This document shows positions 6,803 to 16,269 of a DNA stretch of 64,000 nt, in pieces; the stretch's first letter is position 1, and each line of letters begins with the position of its first letter. The notes beneath the pieces are model-generated. The model was not told the origin of the DNA, made no database searches, and saw only the letters and a list, made by a program, of their open reading frames with translations. Both the position numbers and the translations under genes were made by a program. The DNA comes from Planctomycetales bacterium (GTDB taxonomy: Bacteria > Planctomycetota > Planctomycetia > Isosphaerales > Isosphaeraceae), in the NCBI GenBank assembly GCA_027452145.1, contig DAIDHB010000172.1, forward strand, positions 1 to 64,000, written 5' to 3'.

Positions 6803-9316
6803 TCAACGAGATCCGGCCTCGGGGACCTTCGCCCCTGGCTTGCCCTCGAACCGCAGCACGGTGAACGAGTACGGCGGGAACGTGTAGCCGCCGCCGTCCT
6901 TCGCGTCGAGGCGCCACTCGGCCTGCCTCGTCGCGATCCGGGCCGGCTCCCTCGTCGTGTTCACGGCGTCCAGCGGGCCGGTCAGCTCCTCGACCCTGGC
7001 GGTGGGCTTCGACGGCGTGAAGCCCTCGACCCGGATGCGGCACGGCCGGGGCTGGCCGCCCACGTTGGCGACCTGGACGACCAGCGTGGTGCCGTCGGCG
7101 CTACGAGTGGCGGTCACGTCCAGGTCGCCGGAGTCGCCGTCGGCCTTCGCGTCCACGACGACGGGCTGCTGGTTTCGCGAGATCATGCGCGTCACGTAAC
7201 CCGGCGGCTGGAGCCAGACCTTCGACGGGTCCAGGAACAGCAGGCCCTGGTCCCACCCGTTGTCGTTCTGGCCGTCGGGCTGGAGGGCGTTGGCCGCGCA
7301 GACGATCGGGACCCGGTCGCCCATCCGCATCAGCCCGTTGACGGTCTCGCCGTGCGCCACCGCCCGGCGAACGGCGTGGTTGATCGCGTTCTCCTCGAGC
7401 ACGCAGAGCCTGTACGGCGCGCCGGGGCTCAGCTTCGCCAGCGCCCCGTCGAACGACGCCAGGGCGGCGATCCGCCCCCTCGCCTCGCGGGGATTGTGGT
7501 TCCAGATGTGGACGTCGAACCAGACCTCGCGATTCCTGGCCCGCGCCAGGTCGAGGATCTTCTTGTGAGCGGCGAGGGACTCGATCCGCGGCGCTCCCTC
7601 GAAGTGATCCGGATCGGCAATCGGCTGCCTGTACTCGAAATCGCCGACGATCAGGGTGACCTCGGGGTCCTTCGCCCAGATTGCCTCGGCCATCGGCCGA
7701 AACCGGCGCCAGTAGGCTTCGTCGACAGCCTCCTCATTGCCCAGCTCGAGATACTTGAGCCGATATGGCGCCGGATGGCCGTCCGCGGCCCGGCGGCTGC
7801 CCCAGGTGCTGTCGACCGGCCCGTTGGCGTAGTCGACCAGATCAACGAGGTCCTGCGGGGTCTCGTCCATGTTGACGGCGACGATCGCCTGGACCCCGGC
7901 CGCCTCGCAGAGCCCGAGGAACTCGAAGATTCCCCAGCCGTTCGACGAGTACGGGTACCAGGTGCCTTGATACGGCGGGCGCCGGTCGCGCGGGCCGATC
8001 ATGTTCTTCCAGCGGTAGCCCCTGGCGTTGACCATCGAGCCGCCGAGCCGCATGACGGTCACGCCCTCGTCGATCAGCCCCTCGGCCACGTCGCGGCGGG
8101 CGGGCAAGTCATGGAACCGGCCCCACGGCCCCGGCTGGAGGAACGCGTAGCCGAGGACCACGGAGCCGGGCCTCGCGAGGGTCACGGTGAATCGCCCGCC
8201 CTCGCCGCTCTCCGAAGGCGTGAGCGCAAAGTTGTAGCGCTTCCACTCGGACCCATCAACCTTGAGCACGGCCTCGCCGTAGGTACGCGACCCGTCGCCG
8301 CTCTCGGCCGCGACGCGGACCTCGGCCGGCTGATCCGCCCGGATCCAGAGGTAGCCTTCGTAGGGCTTGCCCGCGGCGAAGCTCAGCCCGCGGCGGTTGA
8401 GTCCCCGATTCTCGACGCCGATCGCGCCCTCGCCGCGGATGAAGGTGATCCGCTGGCTCGTCGAGCCGGCGAAGGGCCGCTCGGCCTCCGGCGCGAGGCG
8501 TCCGGCCGCCGAACCGCGCCGGACGGATCGCCACATCCCGCTGACTCCGCCGTCGCCGTGCGGGTCGACCGCCCGGAAGGCCAGCTCCTCGGTCTGATCG
8601 CCGCGACGGAGTTCCAGCCCCCGGAAGGATGCCTCGCGCTGCCAGGTACGCAGGCCGACTGAGCCGGCCGGCAGCGGATTTCGGCTATCCTCGATTGCAA
8701 ACACCTGCCGGCCGTCGACGACGACCGCCAGCGCGGTCTCGCGCATCAGGACCTTCAGCTCGATCCACCGGCCGACCGCCACGGCGCAGGGGATATCGCG
8801 GATGTGCTCCCAGTTCTGGCGGTGTCGGCCGAGGACGAGCAACTGCCGGCCGGGGTCGAGCGAGACCTCGTAACCCTGGAAACGGTCGGCCCCCACGCCG
8901 GGCTGGCTCACCTTCACGATCAGGCCCGCCAGGCCCGGCGATTTGTCGGCGAACCGCACCTGCACCGAGACCTCGCCGGTTGCCGGCTCCGTCCGCTCGG
9001 CGACGAGTTTCGGGCCGTCGCCGGCCGCCGCGCGGAGGACGTCGCCCTCGATGGTCCAGGTGCCGCCGTAGGCGGCGAAGCCCTCGACCTTCGCGATGGG
9101 CGGCTCCTGGAAGCTCTCGCCGAAGAGCATCTGGCTGTCGATGCCGCCGTAGAGCTCGTGGTTCACGTCCTCGATGCAGACGCCCGTCATGTTTCGCGTG
9201 AGCGACGAGCCCGGCCGGTCGGCCTGCACGAAGATCCGGGCCTCCTGGGCGGCTGCACCATGCGCGAGGCCCAGCGTCGAAATGAGCAAGAGGACGGCGA
9301 TGACGATGCGATTCAC
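6803..9316 (-). CDS. Secreted GH51-like alpha-L-arabinofuranosidase
   Basis: 837 aa with a clear Sec signal peptide (cleavage near HGAAAQEA). An N-terminal beta-rich module (about residues 50-250, concanavalin/CBM-like, LKVLMRETALAVVVDGRQVF) precedes a TIM-barrel. The catalytic acid/base is the Glu of LELGNEE (E528) and the nucleophile is one of the two Glu in CVLEEN (E641/E642), the GH51/clan A arrangement. The C-terminal beta domain carries VVQVANVGG. Expected to release arabinose from plant or algal polysaccharide outside the cytoplasm. Flanked by two SDR genes on the same strand, so a small catabolic unit is likely. Confidence 0.85.
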   Translation of the reverse strand: MNRIVIAVLLLISTLGLAHGAAAQEARIFVQADRPGSSLTRNMTGVCIEDVNHELYGGIDSQMLFGESFQEPPIAKVEGFAAYGGTWTIEGDVLRAAAGDGPKLVAERTEPATGEVSVQVRFADKSPGLAGLIVKVSQPGVGADRFQGYEVSLDPGRQLLVLGRHRQNWEHIRDIPCAVAVGRWIELKVLMRETALAVVVDGRQVFAIEDSRNPLPAGSVGLRTWQREASFRGLELRRGDQTEELAFRAVDPHGDGGVSGMWRSVRRGSAAGRLAPEAERPFAGSTSQRITFIRGEGAIGVENRGLNRRGLSFAAGKPYEGYLWIRADQPAEVRVAAESGDGSRTYGEAVLKVDGSEWKRYNFALTPSESGEGGRFTVTLARPGSVVLGYAFLQPGPWGRFHDLPARRDVAEGLIDEGVTVMRLGGSMVNARGYRWKNMIGPRDRRPPYQGTWYPYSSNGWGIFEFLGLCEAAGVQAIVAVNMDETPQDLVDLVDYANGPVDSTWGSRRAADGHPAPYRLKYLELGNEEAVDEAYWRRFRPMAEAIWAKDPEVTLIVGDFEYRQPIADPDHFEGAPRIESLAAHKKILDLARARNREVWFDVHIWNHNPREARGRIAALASFDGALAKLSPGAPYRLCVLEENAINHAVRRAVAHGETVNGLMRMGDRVPIVCAANALQPDGQNDNGWDQGLLFLDPSKVWLQPPGYVTRMISRNQQPVVVDAKADGDSGDLDVTATRSADGTTLVVQVANVGGQPRPCRIRVEGFTPSKPTARVEELTGPLDAVNTTREPARIATRQAEWRLDAKDGGGYTFPPYSFTVLRFEGKPGAKVPEAGSR

Positions 9317-9341
9317 GGCACACTCCTGATCATGGGCCCTG

Positions 9342-10112
9342 TCAACGGGCGGTGAATCCGCCGTCCAGCATGACGAGCGAGCCGGTGAAGAACGTGGCCC
9401 GGTCGCTGGCCATGTACAGGTAGAAGTCGGCGACCTCCTCGGCCGAGGCGATCCGGCCGATCGGGTGGCCCTGGCGGAGCATCTTCCAGAAGGCGTCGGG
9501 GTCGCCCGAGAGCTCGGCCGAGCGGTGCACCAGCGGCGTGTCGACGGTCCCGCAGCAGACGGCGTTCACGCGGATCCCGTGCGGCGCGTACTCGATGGCC
9601 ATCTGCCGGGTCATCTGGTGCACGGCGCCCTTGGAGGCGGCGTAGGCCCCCTGCCCCGGGATGCCGACCTCGCCCGAGATCGACCCGGCGTTGAGGATCA
9701 CGCCCCCGCCGCGTCCGATCATCACCGGGATGACGTGCCGGGCCGCCCAGTAGATCGCCTTGACGTTGGTATCCATCACGAAGTCCCACTCCTCGGGCGT
9801 GTGCTCGTGGAGCGGCTTCACGACGCTGACGGCCGCGTTGTTGATCAGGACATCCAGGCCGCCGAAGCGGGCGAGCGCGACCCGGGTGAATTCGCGCGCG
9901 GTTTCGTCGGTCGCCACGTCGCCGACGACCGTGGCGAGCCGCTCGAGGTGCCCAGCCGGAGGATCCGCGCCGAGCGATTCGGCGAGGTCCTCGCGACGGT
10001 CGACCGCGACGACGGCCGCGCCGGCCTCCAGGAACCTGATGACCGTGGCGCGGCCGATCCCGGAGCCCGCGCCCGTGATCACGGCCGTCTTGCCGGCGAG
10101 GGAAACGTTCAC
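9342..10112 (-). CDS. SDR family oxidoreductase
   Basis: 256-aa classical SDR: TGAGSGIG cofactor loop, LINNAA, catalytic Ser in AGSISG, Tyr-Lys as YAASK, and C-terminal MLDGGF. The start codon is GTG (MNVSLAGKTAVITGAG) with a purine-rich AGAGCGAG upstream. It is the first gene of the minus-strand run containing the arabinofuranosidase, and is divergent from anmK. Substrate unknown; glucose/ribitol dehydrogenase-like by general appearance. Confidence 0.88.
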   Translation of the reverse strand: MNVSLAGKTAVITGAGSGIGRATVIRFLEAGAAVVAVDRREDLAESLGADPPAGHLERLATVVGDVATDETAREFTRVALARFGGLDVLINNAAVSVVKPLHEHTPEEWDFVMDTNVKAIYWAARHVIPVMIGRGGGVILNAGSISGEVGIPGQGAYAASKGAVHQMTRQMAIEYAPHGIRVNAVCCGTVDTPLVHRSAELSGDPDAFWKMLRQGHPIGRIASAEEVADFYLYMASDRATFFTGSLVMLDGGFTAR

Positions 10113-10345
10113 GATGTTCTCGCTCTGGGTGGTGTTTGCCGCGGCGATCCGGAAGACGAGCCTCCCGGCGCACGTCGATCGCCGCGGTCGGGGACCATCC
10201 GACGATACGACGGATGCCGCCCGAAGGCCATGAGGTCCCCGATCTTCTCCTGGAGATCCCTCGAGGCGCGGCTGCCCCGCGACCCCGAAACCTGCTACAT
10301 TCGACCGCCAGGATCGAACAGTTCACCCATTCCGGGCAAGACCGC

Positions 10346-11533
10346 ATGACCCATCCGCTGGCTGAATTACTGGAGCGCAGCCGGAAGCCCGCGCGCCTGG
10401 TCGTGGGCCTGATGTCCGGCACGAGTGCCGACTCGATCGACGTCGCCGTCTGCCGGATGACCGGCCAGGGCGGCCGGGTCGCGGCCGAGCTGCTCCATTA
10501 TCGCGAGCACCCGCATGACCCCGAAGTCCGGCGGCGGGTCTTCGGCATCGCGGCCCTCGACGTGCGCGGCCTTGCCGAGCTGCATGCCCTGGTTGGTGAG
10601 GCGTTCGCCTCGGCCTGCCTGGCGACGCTTGATAGCGCAGGCATCCCCCCGGGAGAGATCGACCTCATCGGCTCGCATGGGCAGACCGTGTATCACCACA
10701 GCGGCGTCGCCGGCGCGATCCGGGCGACGCTCCAGGTCGGCGACGGCGACGTGATCGCCGAGCGCACGGGCTGCACGGTGATCGCCGACTTCCGCGCCCG
10801 CGACGTGGCGGCCGGCGGCGAGGGCGCGCCGCTGTCGCCGATCGCCGATGCCGTCCTGTTTGGCAGACGGCCAGGCGAGGGCCCGCCTCCTCGCCGAGCA
10901 ATCCTCAACCTCGGCGGGATCGCGAATCTCACGGTGCTTGACGATGACCCGGCGCGGGTATTTGGTTTCGACACCGGTCCGGCCAATGCGCCGCTCGATC
11001 GCCTGGCGCGGCGGATCTCGGGCGGGGGGATGGACTGCGACATCGAAAGCCGGCTCGCTCGCGCGGGCCAGGTCGACGAGGCGACGCTCGCCGAGCTGCT
11101 CGACGGCGATCCGTTCCTCGCCCGCCGGCCGCCCAGGTCCACGGGGTTCGAGATGTACGGCGACGCGTTCGTCAAGCGCGCGATCGCCCGTCACGGCGCC
11201 GCGGACGTCGACCTGATGGCAACGCTCACCGAGTTCGTCGCCCGGACGGTCGCCCTGGGGATTCGCCAGTGCGGCGAGCTCGGCCCGCCGGTCGAGGAGA
11301 TCGTGGCGGCCGGAGGCGGCGTCTACAATCCGGCGCTGATGGAGCGGATCGCCGCGCTCGTCGCGCCGGTGCCCGTGCGCCGTTCGGACGAGCTGGGCGT
11401 ACCGTCCGACGCTCGCGAGGCGATGGCCTTCGCCGTCCTGGCCGACATGACGCTCCGTGGGATGCCGGCGCATCTCCCGCCCGTCACCGGCGCCGGTGCG
11501 CCGAGGCTGCTGGGGAAGCTGTCGTTTCCCTGA
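10346..11533 (+). CDS. anmK: Anhydro-N-acetylmuramic acid kinase
   Basis: Converts 1,6-anhydro-MurNAc with ATP to MurNAc-6-phosphate in peptidoglycan recycling. 395 aa, normal for the family. Signature MSGTSADSID lies near residue 26, followed by GSHGQTVYHH, the ATPase-fold LNLGGIANLT, FDTGPANAPLD and AAGGGVYNP. The first phosphate loop reads SADSID rather than the enteric TSLDGID. The ATG at 10346 is preferred; the in-frame upstream reading lacks homology. With the symporter, murQ and a BadF kinase nearby it forms an amino-sugar salvage set. Confidence 0.93.
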   Translation: MTHPLAELLERSRKPARLVVGLMSGTSADSIDVAVCRMTGQGGRVAAELLHYREHPHDPEVRRRVFGIAALDVRGLAELHALVGEAFASACLATLDSAGIPPGEIDLIGSHGQTVYHHSGVAGAIRATLQVGDGDVIAERTGCTVIADFRARDVAAGGEGAPLSPIADAVLFGRRPGEGPPPRRAILNLGGIANLTVLDDDPARVFGFDTGPANAPLDRLARRISGGGMDCDIESRLARAGQVDEATLAELLDGDPFLARRPPRSTGFEMYGDAFVKRAIARHGAADVDLMATLTEFVARTVALGIRQCGELGPPVEEIVAAGGGVYNPALMERIAALVAPVPVRRSDELGVPSDAREAMAFAVLADMTLRGMPAHLPPVTGAGAPRLLGKLSFP

Positions 11534-11608
11534 GCCGGCATCGAATGATACGCTAGCCGGCCGCCAGGCCCCGATGACCGATCGCGTTCCCGCAGAGACC
11601 TCGCCCGC

Positions 11609-13120
11609 ATGAGCCCCCTCGACTTCGCCGTGATCGCCGCTTATGTGACCGGATGCACCGCGCTGGGGGCCTGGCTGGGCTCTCGGTCGCAGGGGCTTCG
11701 GGGTTATTTCCTCGGCGAGAGCAACATCCCGACCTGGGCCGTGATGATCTCGATCGTGGCGACCGAGACCAGCATCGTCACCTATCTGAGCGTCCCCGGA
11801 CTGGCGTACAGCGAGGACTTCCGGTTCCTGCAACTGGCGTTCGGCTTCCTGCTGGGCCGGGTCGTGGTCGCCGCGGTGCTCCTGCCAGCCTATTTCCGCG
11901 GCGAGGTGCTGACGGCCTATCAACTGCTCCAGGACCGCTTCGGCGGCCCGACCCGGACGACCGCGTCGCTGCTGTTCCTCGTCGCGCGGTCGCTGGGCGA
12001 CGGCCTGCGGCTGTTCCTCGCCTCGACGGTGCTCCAGAACCTCACCCAGTGGCGGCCCGAGACGGCCATCATCGCCGTCGCGGCGATCACGATCGTCTAC
12101 ACGTTCCTCGGCGGCATGAAGGCCGTGATCTGGACCGACGTGATCCAGTTCGGCGTGTATATCCTGGGCGCGTCGGTCGCGCTGGCGATCCTGGCCCACA
12201 AGATACCGGGCGGCTGGGGTGAGCTGGTCCACCAGGCCAGTGCCGCGGGGAAGTTCCGGCTGCTGGATTTTTCGATCGACCTGAGCCAGCCGTACACCTT
12301 CTGGGCCGGGTTGATCGGCGGGATGGTGCTGAACACCGCGACGCATGGCGCCGACCAGTTGATGGTCCAGCGCTACCTGTCGGCGCGGTCGCAACGCCAG
12401 GCCGCGATCGCGCTGGTTTCCAGCGGGTTCGTGATCCTGGTGCAGTTCGCCTTCTTCCTGTTCATCGGCGCGAGCCTGTGGGTGTTCTACCGCGAGTTCC
12501 CGCCGACGGCGGATGTCGGCGGCAATGTGCGCAGCGCTGATCAGGTCTTCTCGTACTTCATCGTGCACTACCTGCCGAGGGGCGTGCTGGGCCTGGTGAT
12601 CGCGGCGATCTTCTCGGCGGCGATGGGGACGCTGGCGGGCTCGCTGAACTCCTCGGCCTCGACGATCGTCAACGACCTGTACCGGCCGCTGACCGGCCGG
12701 AAGGACGAGCAGCACCTGGTGCGGGTCTCGCGGGCGATGACGGTGGTCTGGGGCGTCATCCTGGCCGCCGTGGCCTTTGGCGCCCGGCTGCTGAAGGAGA
12801 GCGTCGTCGAGAACGCGCTGAAGATCGCCGGCCTGGTCTCGGGGATCCTGCTGGGATTGTTCCTGCTGGGGATCCTCACGCGACGCGTCGGCCAGGCGGC
12901 CGCGATGGCCGGCGTTCTCGCCGGCGCGGCTGCCGTGCTCTATGCCTGGGCCGGCACCGAGCTGGCATTCCCGTGGTTCGCCCTGGTCGGGTCGTCCACG
13001 GTTTTCGCCGTCGGCCTGGCTGTGCAGCAGGGGTTAGGGGCCAGGGATCAGGGACCAGGAGGGAGGGACGACGAACCATCGGCGAGCAAGCGCACGGCCG
13101 CCGGTCCTCCTACCCCCTAG
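11609..13120 (+). CDS. Sodium:solute symporter (SSS family)
   Basis: 503-aa polytopic membrane protein with about 13 hydrophobic helices. Family marks include GYFLGESNIPTWAVMIS (helix 2), ATETSIVTYLSVPGLAY, the conserved YTFLGGMKAVIWTDVIQF and AAIFSAAMGTLAGSLNS. This is the SSS (sodium/glucose, sialate) superfamily; lying between anmK and murQ it may import a muropeptide sugar or sialic-acid-like compound, but the substrate is inferred only from context. The last 30 or so residues (GLGARDQGPGGRDDE onward) are encoded by G-rich intergenic-type repeat sequence and look like read-through addition. Confidence 0.9.
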   Translation: MSPLDFAVIAAYVTGCTALGAWLGSRSQGLRGYFLGESNIPTWAVMISIVATETSIVTYLSVPGLAYSEDFRFLQLAFGFLLGRVVVAAVLLPAYFRGEVLTAYQLLQDRFGGPTRTTASLLFLVARSLGDGLRLFLASTVLQNLTQWRPETAIIAVAAITIVYTFLGGMKAVIWTDVIQFGVYILGASVALAILAHKIPGGWGELVHQASAAGKFRLLDFSIDLSQPYTFWAGLIGGMVLNTATHGADQLMVQRYLSARSQRQAAIALVSSGFVILVQFAFFLFIGASLWVFYREFPPTADVGGNVRSADQVFSYFIVHYLPRGVLGLVIAAIFSAAMGTLAGSLNSSASTIVNDLYRPLTGRKDEQHLVRVSRAMTVVWGVILAAVAFGARLLKESVVENALKIAGLVSGILLGLFLLGILTRRVGQAAAMAGVLAGAAAVLYAWAGTELAFPWFALVGSSTVFAVGLAVQQGLGARDQGPGGRDDEPSASKRTAAGPPTP

Positions 13121-13137
13121 CCCCGATCTCCTGACCG

Positions 13138-13503
13138 CTATTGGGCGAATGCCGCGCGGGCCTCGGCCTCGCAACTGTGCACCGTCACGACGTGCGAGAG
13201 GCCGACGGCCTCGGCGCCGGCGCGGACGTCCTCGTGGATGTTGCAGAACCGGATGGGCCGGCCCTTCTCGCGGGCACATTTGACCATCTTGAACAGGGCC
13301 GAGTAGGCCATGCTGCTGAGATACCGGACCCGGCCGAGGTCGAGCAGGATCGGCACGTCGCCGTCGCGGCAGACGGCCTCGGTCAACTCGTTGATGAATT
13401 CCTTGGCCCGGTCGGGGCCCTGGATGTCCTGGCTCAGCACCTCGACGAGCAGGACGTCCCCGGCCGGCTGGAGGCGGATGTGCTGGAACGTGTCGGCGAC
13501 CAT
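13138..13503 (-). CDS. STAS-domain anti-sigma factor antagonist
   Basis: 121-aa single STAS domain: an N-terminal strand-rich part (VLLVEVLSQDIQGPD), then LLDLGRVRYLSSMAYSAL, where the DLxxVxxLSS segment corresponds to the phosphorylatable Ser region of SpoIIAA-type anti-anti-sigma factors. The start at 13503 has GAGAGGA upstream; extending upstream in frame adds unlikely sequence. Likely a partner-switching regulator; no kinase partner lies in the window. Confidence 0.85.
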   Translation of the reverse strand: MVADTFQHIRLQPAGDVLLVEVLSQDIQGPDRAKEFINELTEAVCRDGDVPILLDLGRVRYLSSMAYSALFKMVKCAREKGRPIRFCNIHEDVRAGAEAVGLSHVVTVHSCEAEARAAFAQ

Positions 13504-13624
13504 CGTCGGGTCCTCTCGGGCGATACCGGATCGCTCGGGGCCGGCCATCCGCTTCGTCCGTTCGGCGGGCCCCGCGGATTCCTCAGTCAGATACTCGCCA
13601 CGGCCCAACCCGTGACAGGCGAGC

Positions 13625-13661
13625 GGGCGATGACAGACCAGTATACGGCCCGCCATCGCCC
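13625..13661. other. Inverted repeat downstream of esterase gene
   Basis: GGGCGATG at 13625-13632 pairs perfectly with CATCGCCC at 13654-13661. It lies about 85-120 nt past the 3' end of the esterase gene and upstream of the STAS gene. No U-run follows, so it may be an mRNA hairpin rather than an intrinsic terminator. Confidence 0.3.
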
Positions 13662-13744
13662 GGCGGCAGATCGCGTCGTCCGATTTCCCCGACCCGGCCG
13701 CGGGCCGGTCCGGTCGCTCCGGCTCCGCCGGCTTTGCCGTCACG

Positions 13745-15613
13745 CTACTTCGGACGCGACCTGAGCTGCTCCTTCACATTCCGATACCGCGACGAGGCGT
13801 AGTACTTGTCGACGATCTCCTGATATTTGGCATAGCCGTCGGCCTGCTTGCCCTGGCGGAAGGCAGTGATGGCCTCATTGAAGGCCTTCTGGGCCTCGGG
13901 GTCCTGTTTCTTCCGCAGGGCGTCGAAGGCGTCCATGACCCGGCGGGCGGCGTCGGCGAACTCGAACTCGTCGCGGAAGGCCAGGAAGTCGTCGATCCAC
14001 CGGCCGTCCTGGCTCGTCTTGATCTTCCGGGCCAGGGCCTCGGCCTTCGGTCGCGCCTTCGCGTTGATCGTGGCGTTGAGCTTGTCGACCCTTTGCTTCA
14101 CGTCTCCAGTGAGCTTGAGGGTCGCCGCCCGCCGCACCGCGGCGATGGCGTCGCGATAATGGCCGGCCTTCGCCTCCTTCTCGGCGAAGCTGACCAGGAC
14201 CCTGGGATCGTCCGATGCCTGGGCCTCGAGCCATCGGATCGCCTCGCCGATCGGCAGCAGCATGAACCGGTGCCCGGCGTCATCGCTGGTGAAGAACCGC
14301 AGCGCCGGCCAGGACGACTCGCCGAAGGCGCCCGCGGCGTACTGGCTCATGCCGAAGTCGACGACGGGGTCGCTCTTGCCGTGGACGATCGCCAGCGGCA
14401 CGGCGCGCTGCGCGCGGCGCAGCGGCTCGTTGTCGTACGCCGTCGGCTCGCACTGGAAGATCAAGCCGCACGAGATCGGAAACGCCCCGGCGATCTTCTC
14501 GGGCGAGTTCATCAGGATGCTGTACGTCAGGAATCCGCCCTGCGAGTGCCCGCCGACGAGGAAGTGCTTGATCGGATAGGTTTTCTTCAACTCGTCGAGT
14601 GCCTCGGAGACCAGCGCGGGGCTCTCGCGGTCGGTGCCGGGGAAGCCGCGGTAGGTGCTGCGGCCGACGTGGTTGACGTAGGTGTAGTTGAACCGCGGGT
14701 CGTCGCCGCGGTCCGAGGGGACCTCGCCGTTGATGCCGATGACGATGTAGTCGCGGGCGATGTCGGGCCAGGCCTGCGCGATCGACGAGACATAGGCCTT
14801 GCCGTTCATGTTCGAGCCGTGCAGGATCACGATCGCCGGCCACTTCTTCGTCTTGTCGCCTTCCTTGTAGCCCTCGGGGGCGCGGACGCTGTAGGTCAAA
14901 AGGTTTTCGGTCGAGCCGTCGACGATCTTGCCGGCGGCGAGCGGGACATCCCGGCGGAACTCGTCCGCGCGCCGGCCTTTTTTCTCGTACCACGAGTTCG
15001 ACCCGTCATCGAGGGCGGCGCCGTCGATCGACTTGCCGTCCTTGCTCAGGTCGAACCACCCCTTGCCGTTGCGCAGCCAGGTGTAGGTGAAGTCGAGCCG
15101 GCGGCCGGTGATTGTGCCCTCGATCTTGACCGGCCCGTAGCGGGCATAGCGCCCGGTGACCTTGTCGCCGTCCTGGATGATCTCCATCAGGCCCTGCGTG
15201 GTGAGCCAGAGGCCGGCGAACTTGCCCGTGGCCGACTTGGGCGCCTCGGGATCGGGGCGCCAGCCGTTCCAGTTGGTGGGCGGGAAGGTGCGCTGCCCTT
15301 CGCCGTACTGATAGGTCCCCGAGAACGACCGGCCCGAGTCGTCGAGCTTGATCGTGGCATCGCCGCGGCGGTTCCCCTCGCGATAGGTCAGGGTGGCCGT
15401 GTTGCCCTTGAGCTGGCCCTTCACCGGCGGGGTGCGGGGGTTCGCGAAGGTGGCGACCAGGTTGTCCCCCTCGGCCTTGAACGTCACGACGCCCAGGCTC
15501 GTCCGCCACTCGCCCTCGAGCGACTTCTCGCCGGCGCGGGCCGGGGTCGAGGTTGATGACAGGACCAGTGCCGCCAGCAGGATCAGGGACGGAATGCGGA
15601 TCGCTCGCTGCAT
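13745..15613 (-). CDS. Secreted alpha/beta-hydrolase (esterase/PHB-depolymerase-like)
   Basis: 622 aa with a Sec signal peptide (cleavage near TPARAGEK). Residues about 28-200 form two repeated beta-strand modules (GEWRTSLGVVTFKAEGDN... and GLWLTTQGLMEIIQDGDK...). The hydrolase follows: oxyanion strand AIVILHGSNMNG, nucleophile elbow GGHSQGG, acid in GKSDPVVDF and catalytic His in DDAGHRFM. The C-terminal 150 residues are helical and TPR-like. An exported esterase or peptidase-like hydrolase; substrate unknown. Upstream neighbour is a 71-aa conserved protein. Confidence 0.78.
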   Translation of the reverse strand: MQRAIRIPSLILLAALVLSSTSTPARAGEKSLEGEWRTSLGVVTFKAEGDNLVATFANPRTPPVKGQLKGNTATLTYREGNRRGDATIKLDDSGRSFSGTYQYGEGQRTFPPTNWNGWRPDPEAPKSATGKFAGLWLTTQGLMEIIQDGDKVTGRYARYGPVKIEGTITGRRLDFTYTWLRNGKGWFDLSKDGKSIDGAALDDGSNSWYEKKGRRADEFRRDVPLAAGKIVDGSTENLLTYSVRAPEGYKEGDKTKKWPAIVILHGSNMNGKAYVSSIAQAWPDIARDYIVIGINGEVPSDRGDDPRFNYTYVNHVGRSTYRGFPGTDRESPALVSEALDELKKTYPIKHFLVGGHSQGGFLTYSILMNSPEKIAGAFPISCGLIFQCEPTAYDNEPLRRAQRAVPLAIVHGKSDPVVDFGMSQYAAGAFGESSWPALRFFTSDDAGHRFMLLPIGEAIRWLEAQASDDPRVLVSFAEKEAKAGHYRDAIAAVRRAATLKLTGDVKQRVDKLNATINAKARPKAEALARKIKTSQDGRWIDDFLAFRDEFEFADAARRVMDAFDALRKKQDPEAQKAFNEAITAFRQGKQADGYAKYQEIVDKYYASSRYRNVKEQLRSRPK

Positions 15614-15656
15614 CGGGTTTGTCCTTGATTGATCTCGGGGATTTGCTGGATTTGCC

Positions 15657-15872
15657 TCAGTAATTCCTGTTGTGAGATTTCTCGAGCCGATCGAAGAGGA
15701 TCCGACGGAACTCGTCCTCGCCGACGTCCGGGAACCGCTGTCGCAGGCCCGCCATGAACAAGGCCTTCGAGAACTCCGAGAGCTCGAAGGCCTTCTGGAG
15801 CCTCTGTTCGGGCGTCATCGAGCGGAGGATCTCGATGTAGCGCCGGTGATTGGGCCTGGGCTTGGGGTCCAT
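15657..15872 (-). CDS. Conserved 71-aa protein (MTPEQRL family)
   Basis: Small soluble helical protein with MTPEQRLQKAFELSEFSKAL, an FPDVGEDEFRRIL segment and the C-terminal CHNRNY-like ending (here SHNRNY). I have a general memory of this family in planctomycetes and cyanobacteria, often beside a nucleotidyltransferase-like gene, which is absent here. An AGGAA Shine-Dalgarno-like element precedes the ATG. Function unknown. Confidence 0.7.
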   Translation of the reverse strand: MDPKPRPNHRRYIEILRSMTPEQRLQKAFELSEFSKALFMAGLRQRFPDVGEDEFRRILFDRLEKSHNRNY

Positions 15873-16269
15873 GGGGTTCCTCGTCGCCAGGGCGAACGCA
15901 GAATCGATGCGTGATTCTCAAGATTAGGGCCTCCGCGCCGGGCTCGCCAGTGCCGACGTGCGCACCTGGTCATCTCGCCGGCCGGCCGATGGATGGTCGG
16001 GGCGACGCGTGTGAGAACCGCATCCGGGGCGGCCCCTCCGTCGCAGTTCGCTCCCGACCGCCGCCTCGGTGCCTGCCCTCCTGTTGCCTCCTCGTTCGCT
16101 CCTCCGGCTGACGGAATCCGCCCGCGGTCTCCGCGCTTCCCACGAGGTAATTCCCATGCCCGGCCGGGGCGATACAGATTTTTCCGGGATTCTTCCGGAG
16201 TCGCCCGGCGATGGGGGGATTGTCGGCCCCCGCGGAGTCATCTAGACTTAATGCATCGAGGAGCCCAGC
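15873..16269. other. 397-bp gene-free gap
   Basis: Separates the minus-strand 71-aa gene from the plus-strand toxin-antitoxin pair, so it should hold two divergent promoters. The stretch before the antitoxin (about 16235-16258, TCTAGACTTAATGCATCGAG) is less GC-rich than the rest. No coding potential that I can support and no clear hairpin. Confidence 0.4.

Noticed and set aside
10367-12715. 782-codon minus-strand frame opposite anmK and the symporter
   Set aside because: Shadow of two clear plus-strand genes; sequence dominated by Arg/Asp/Gln without domains.
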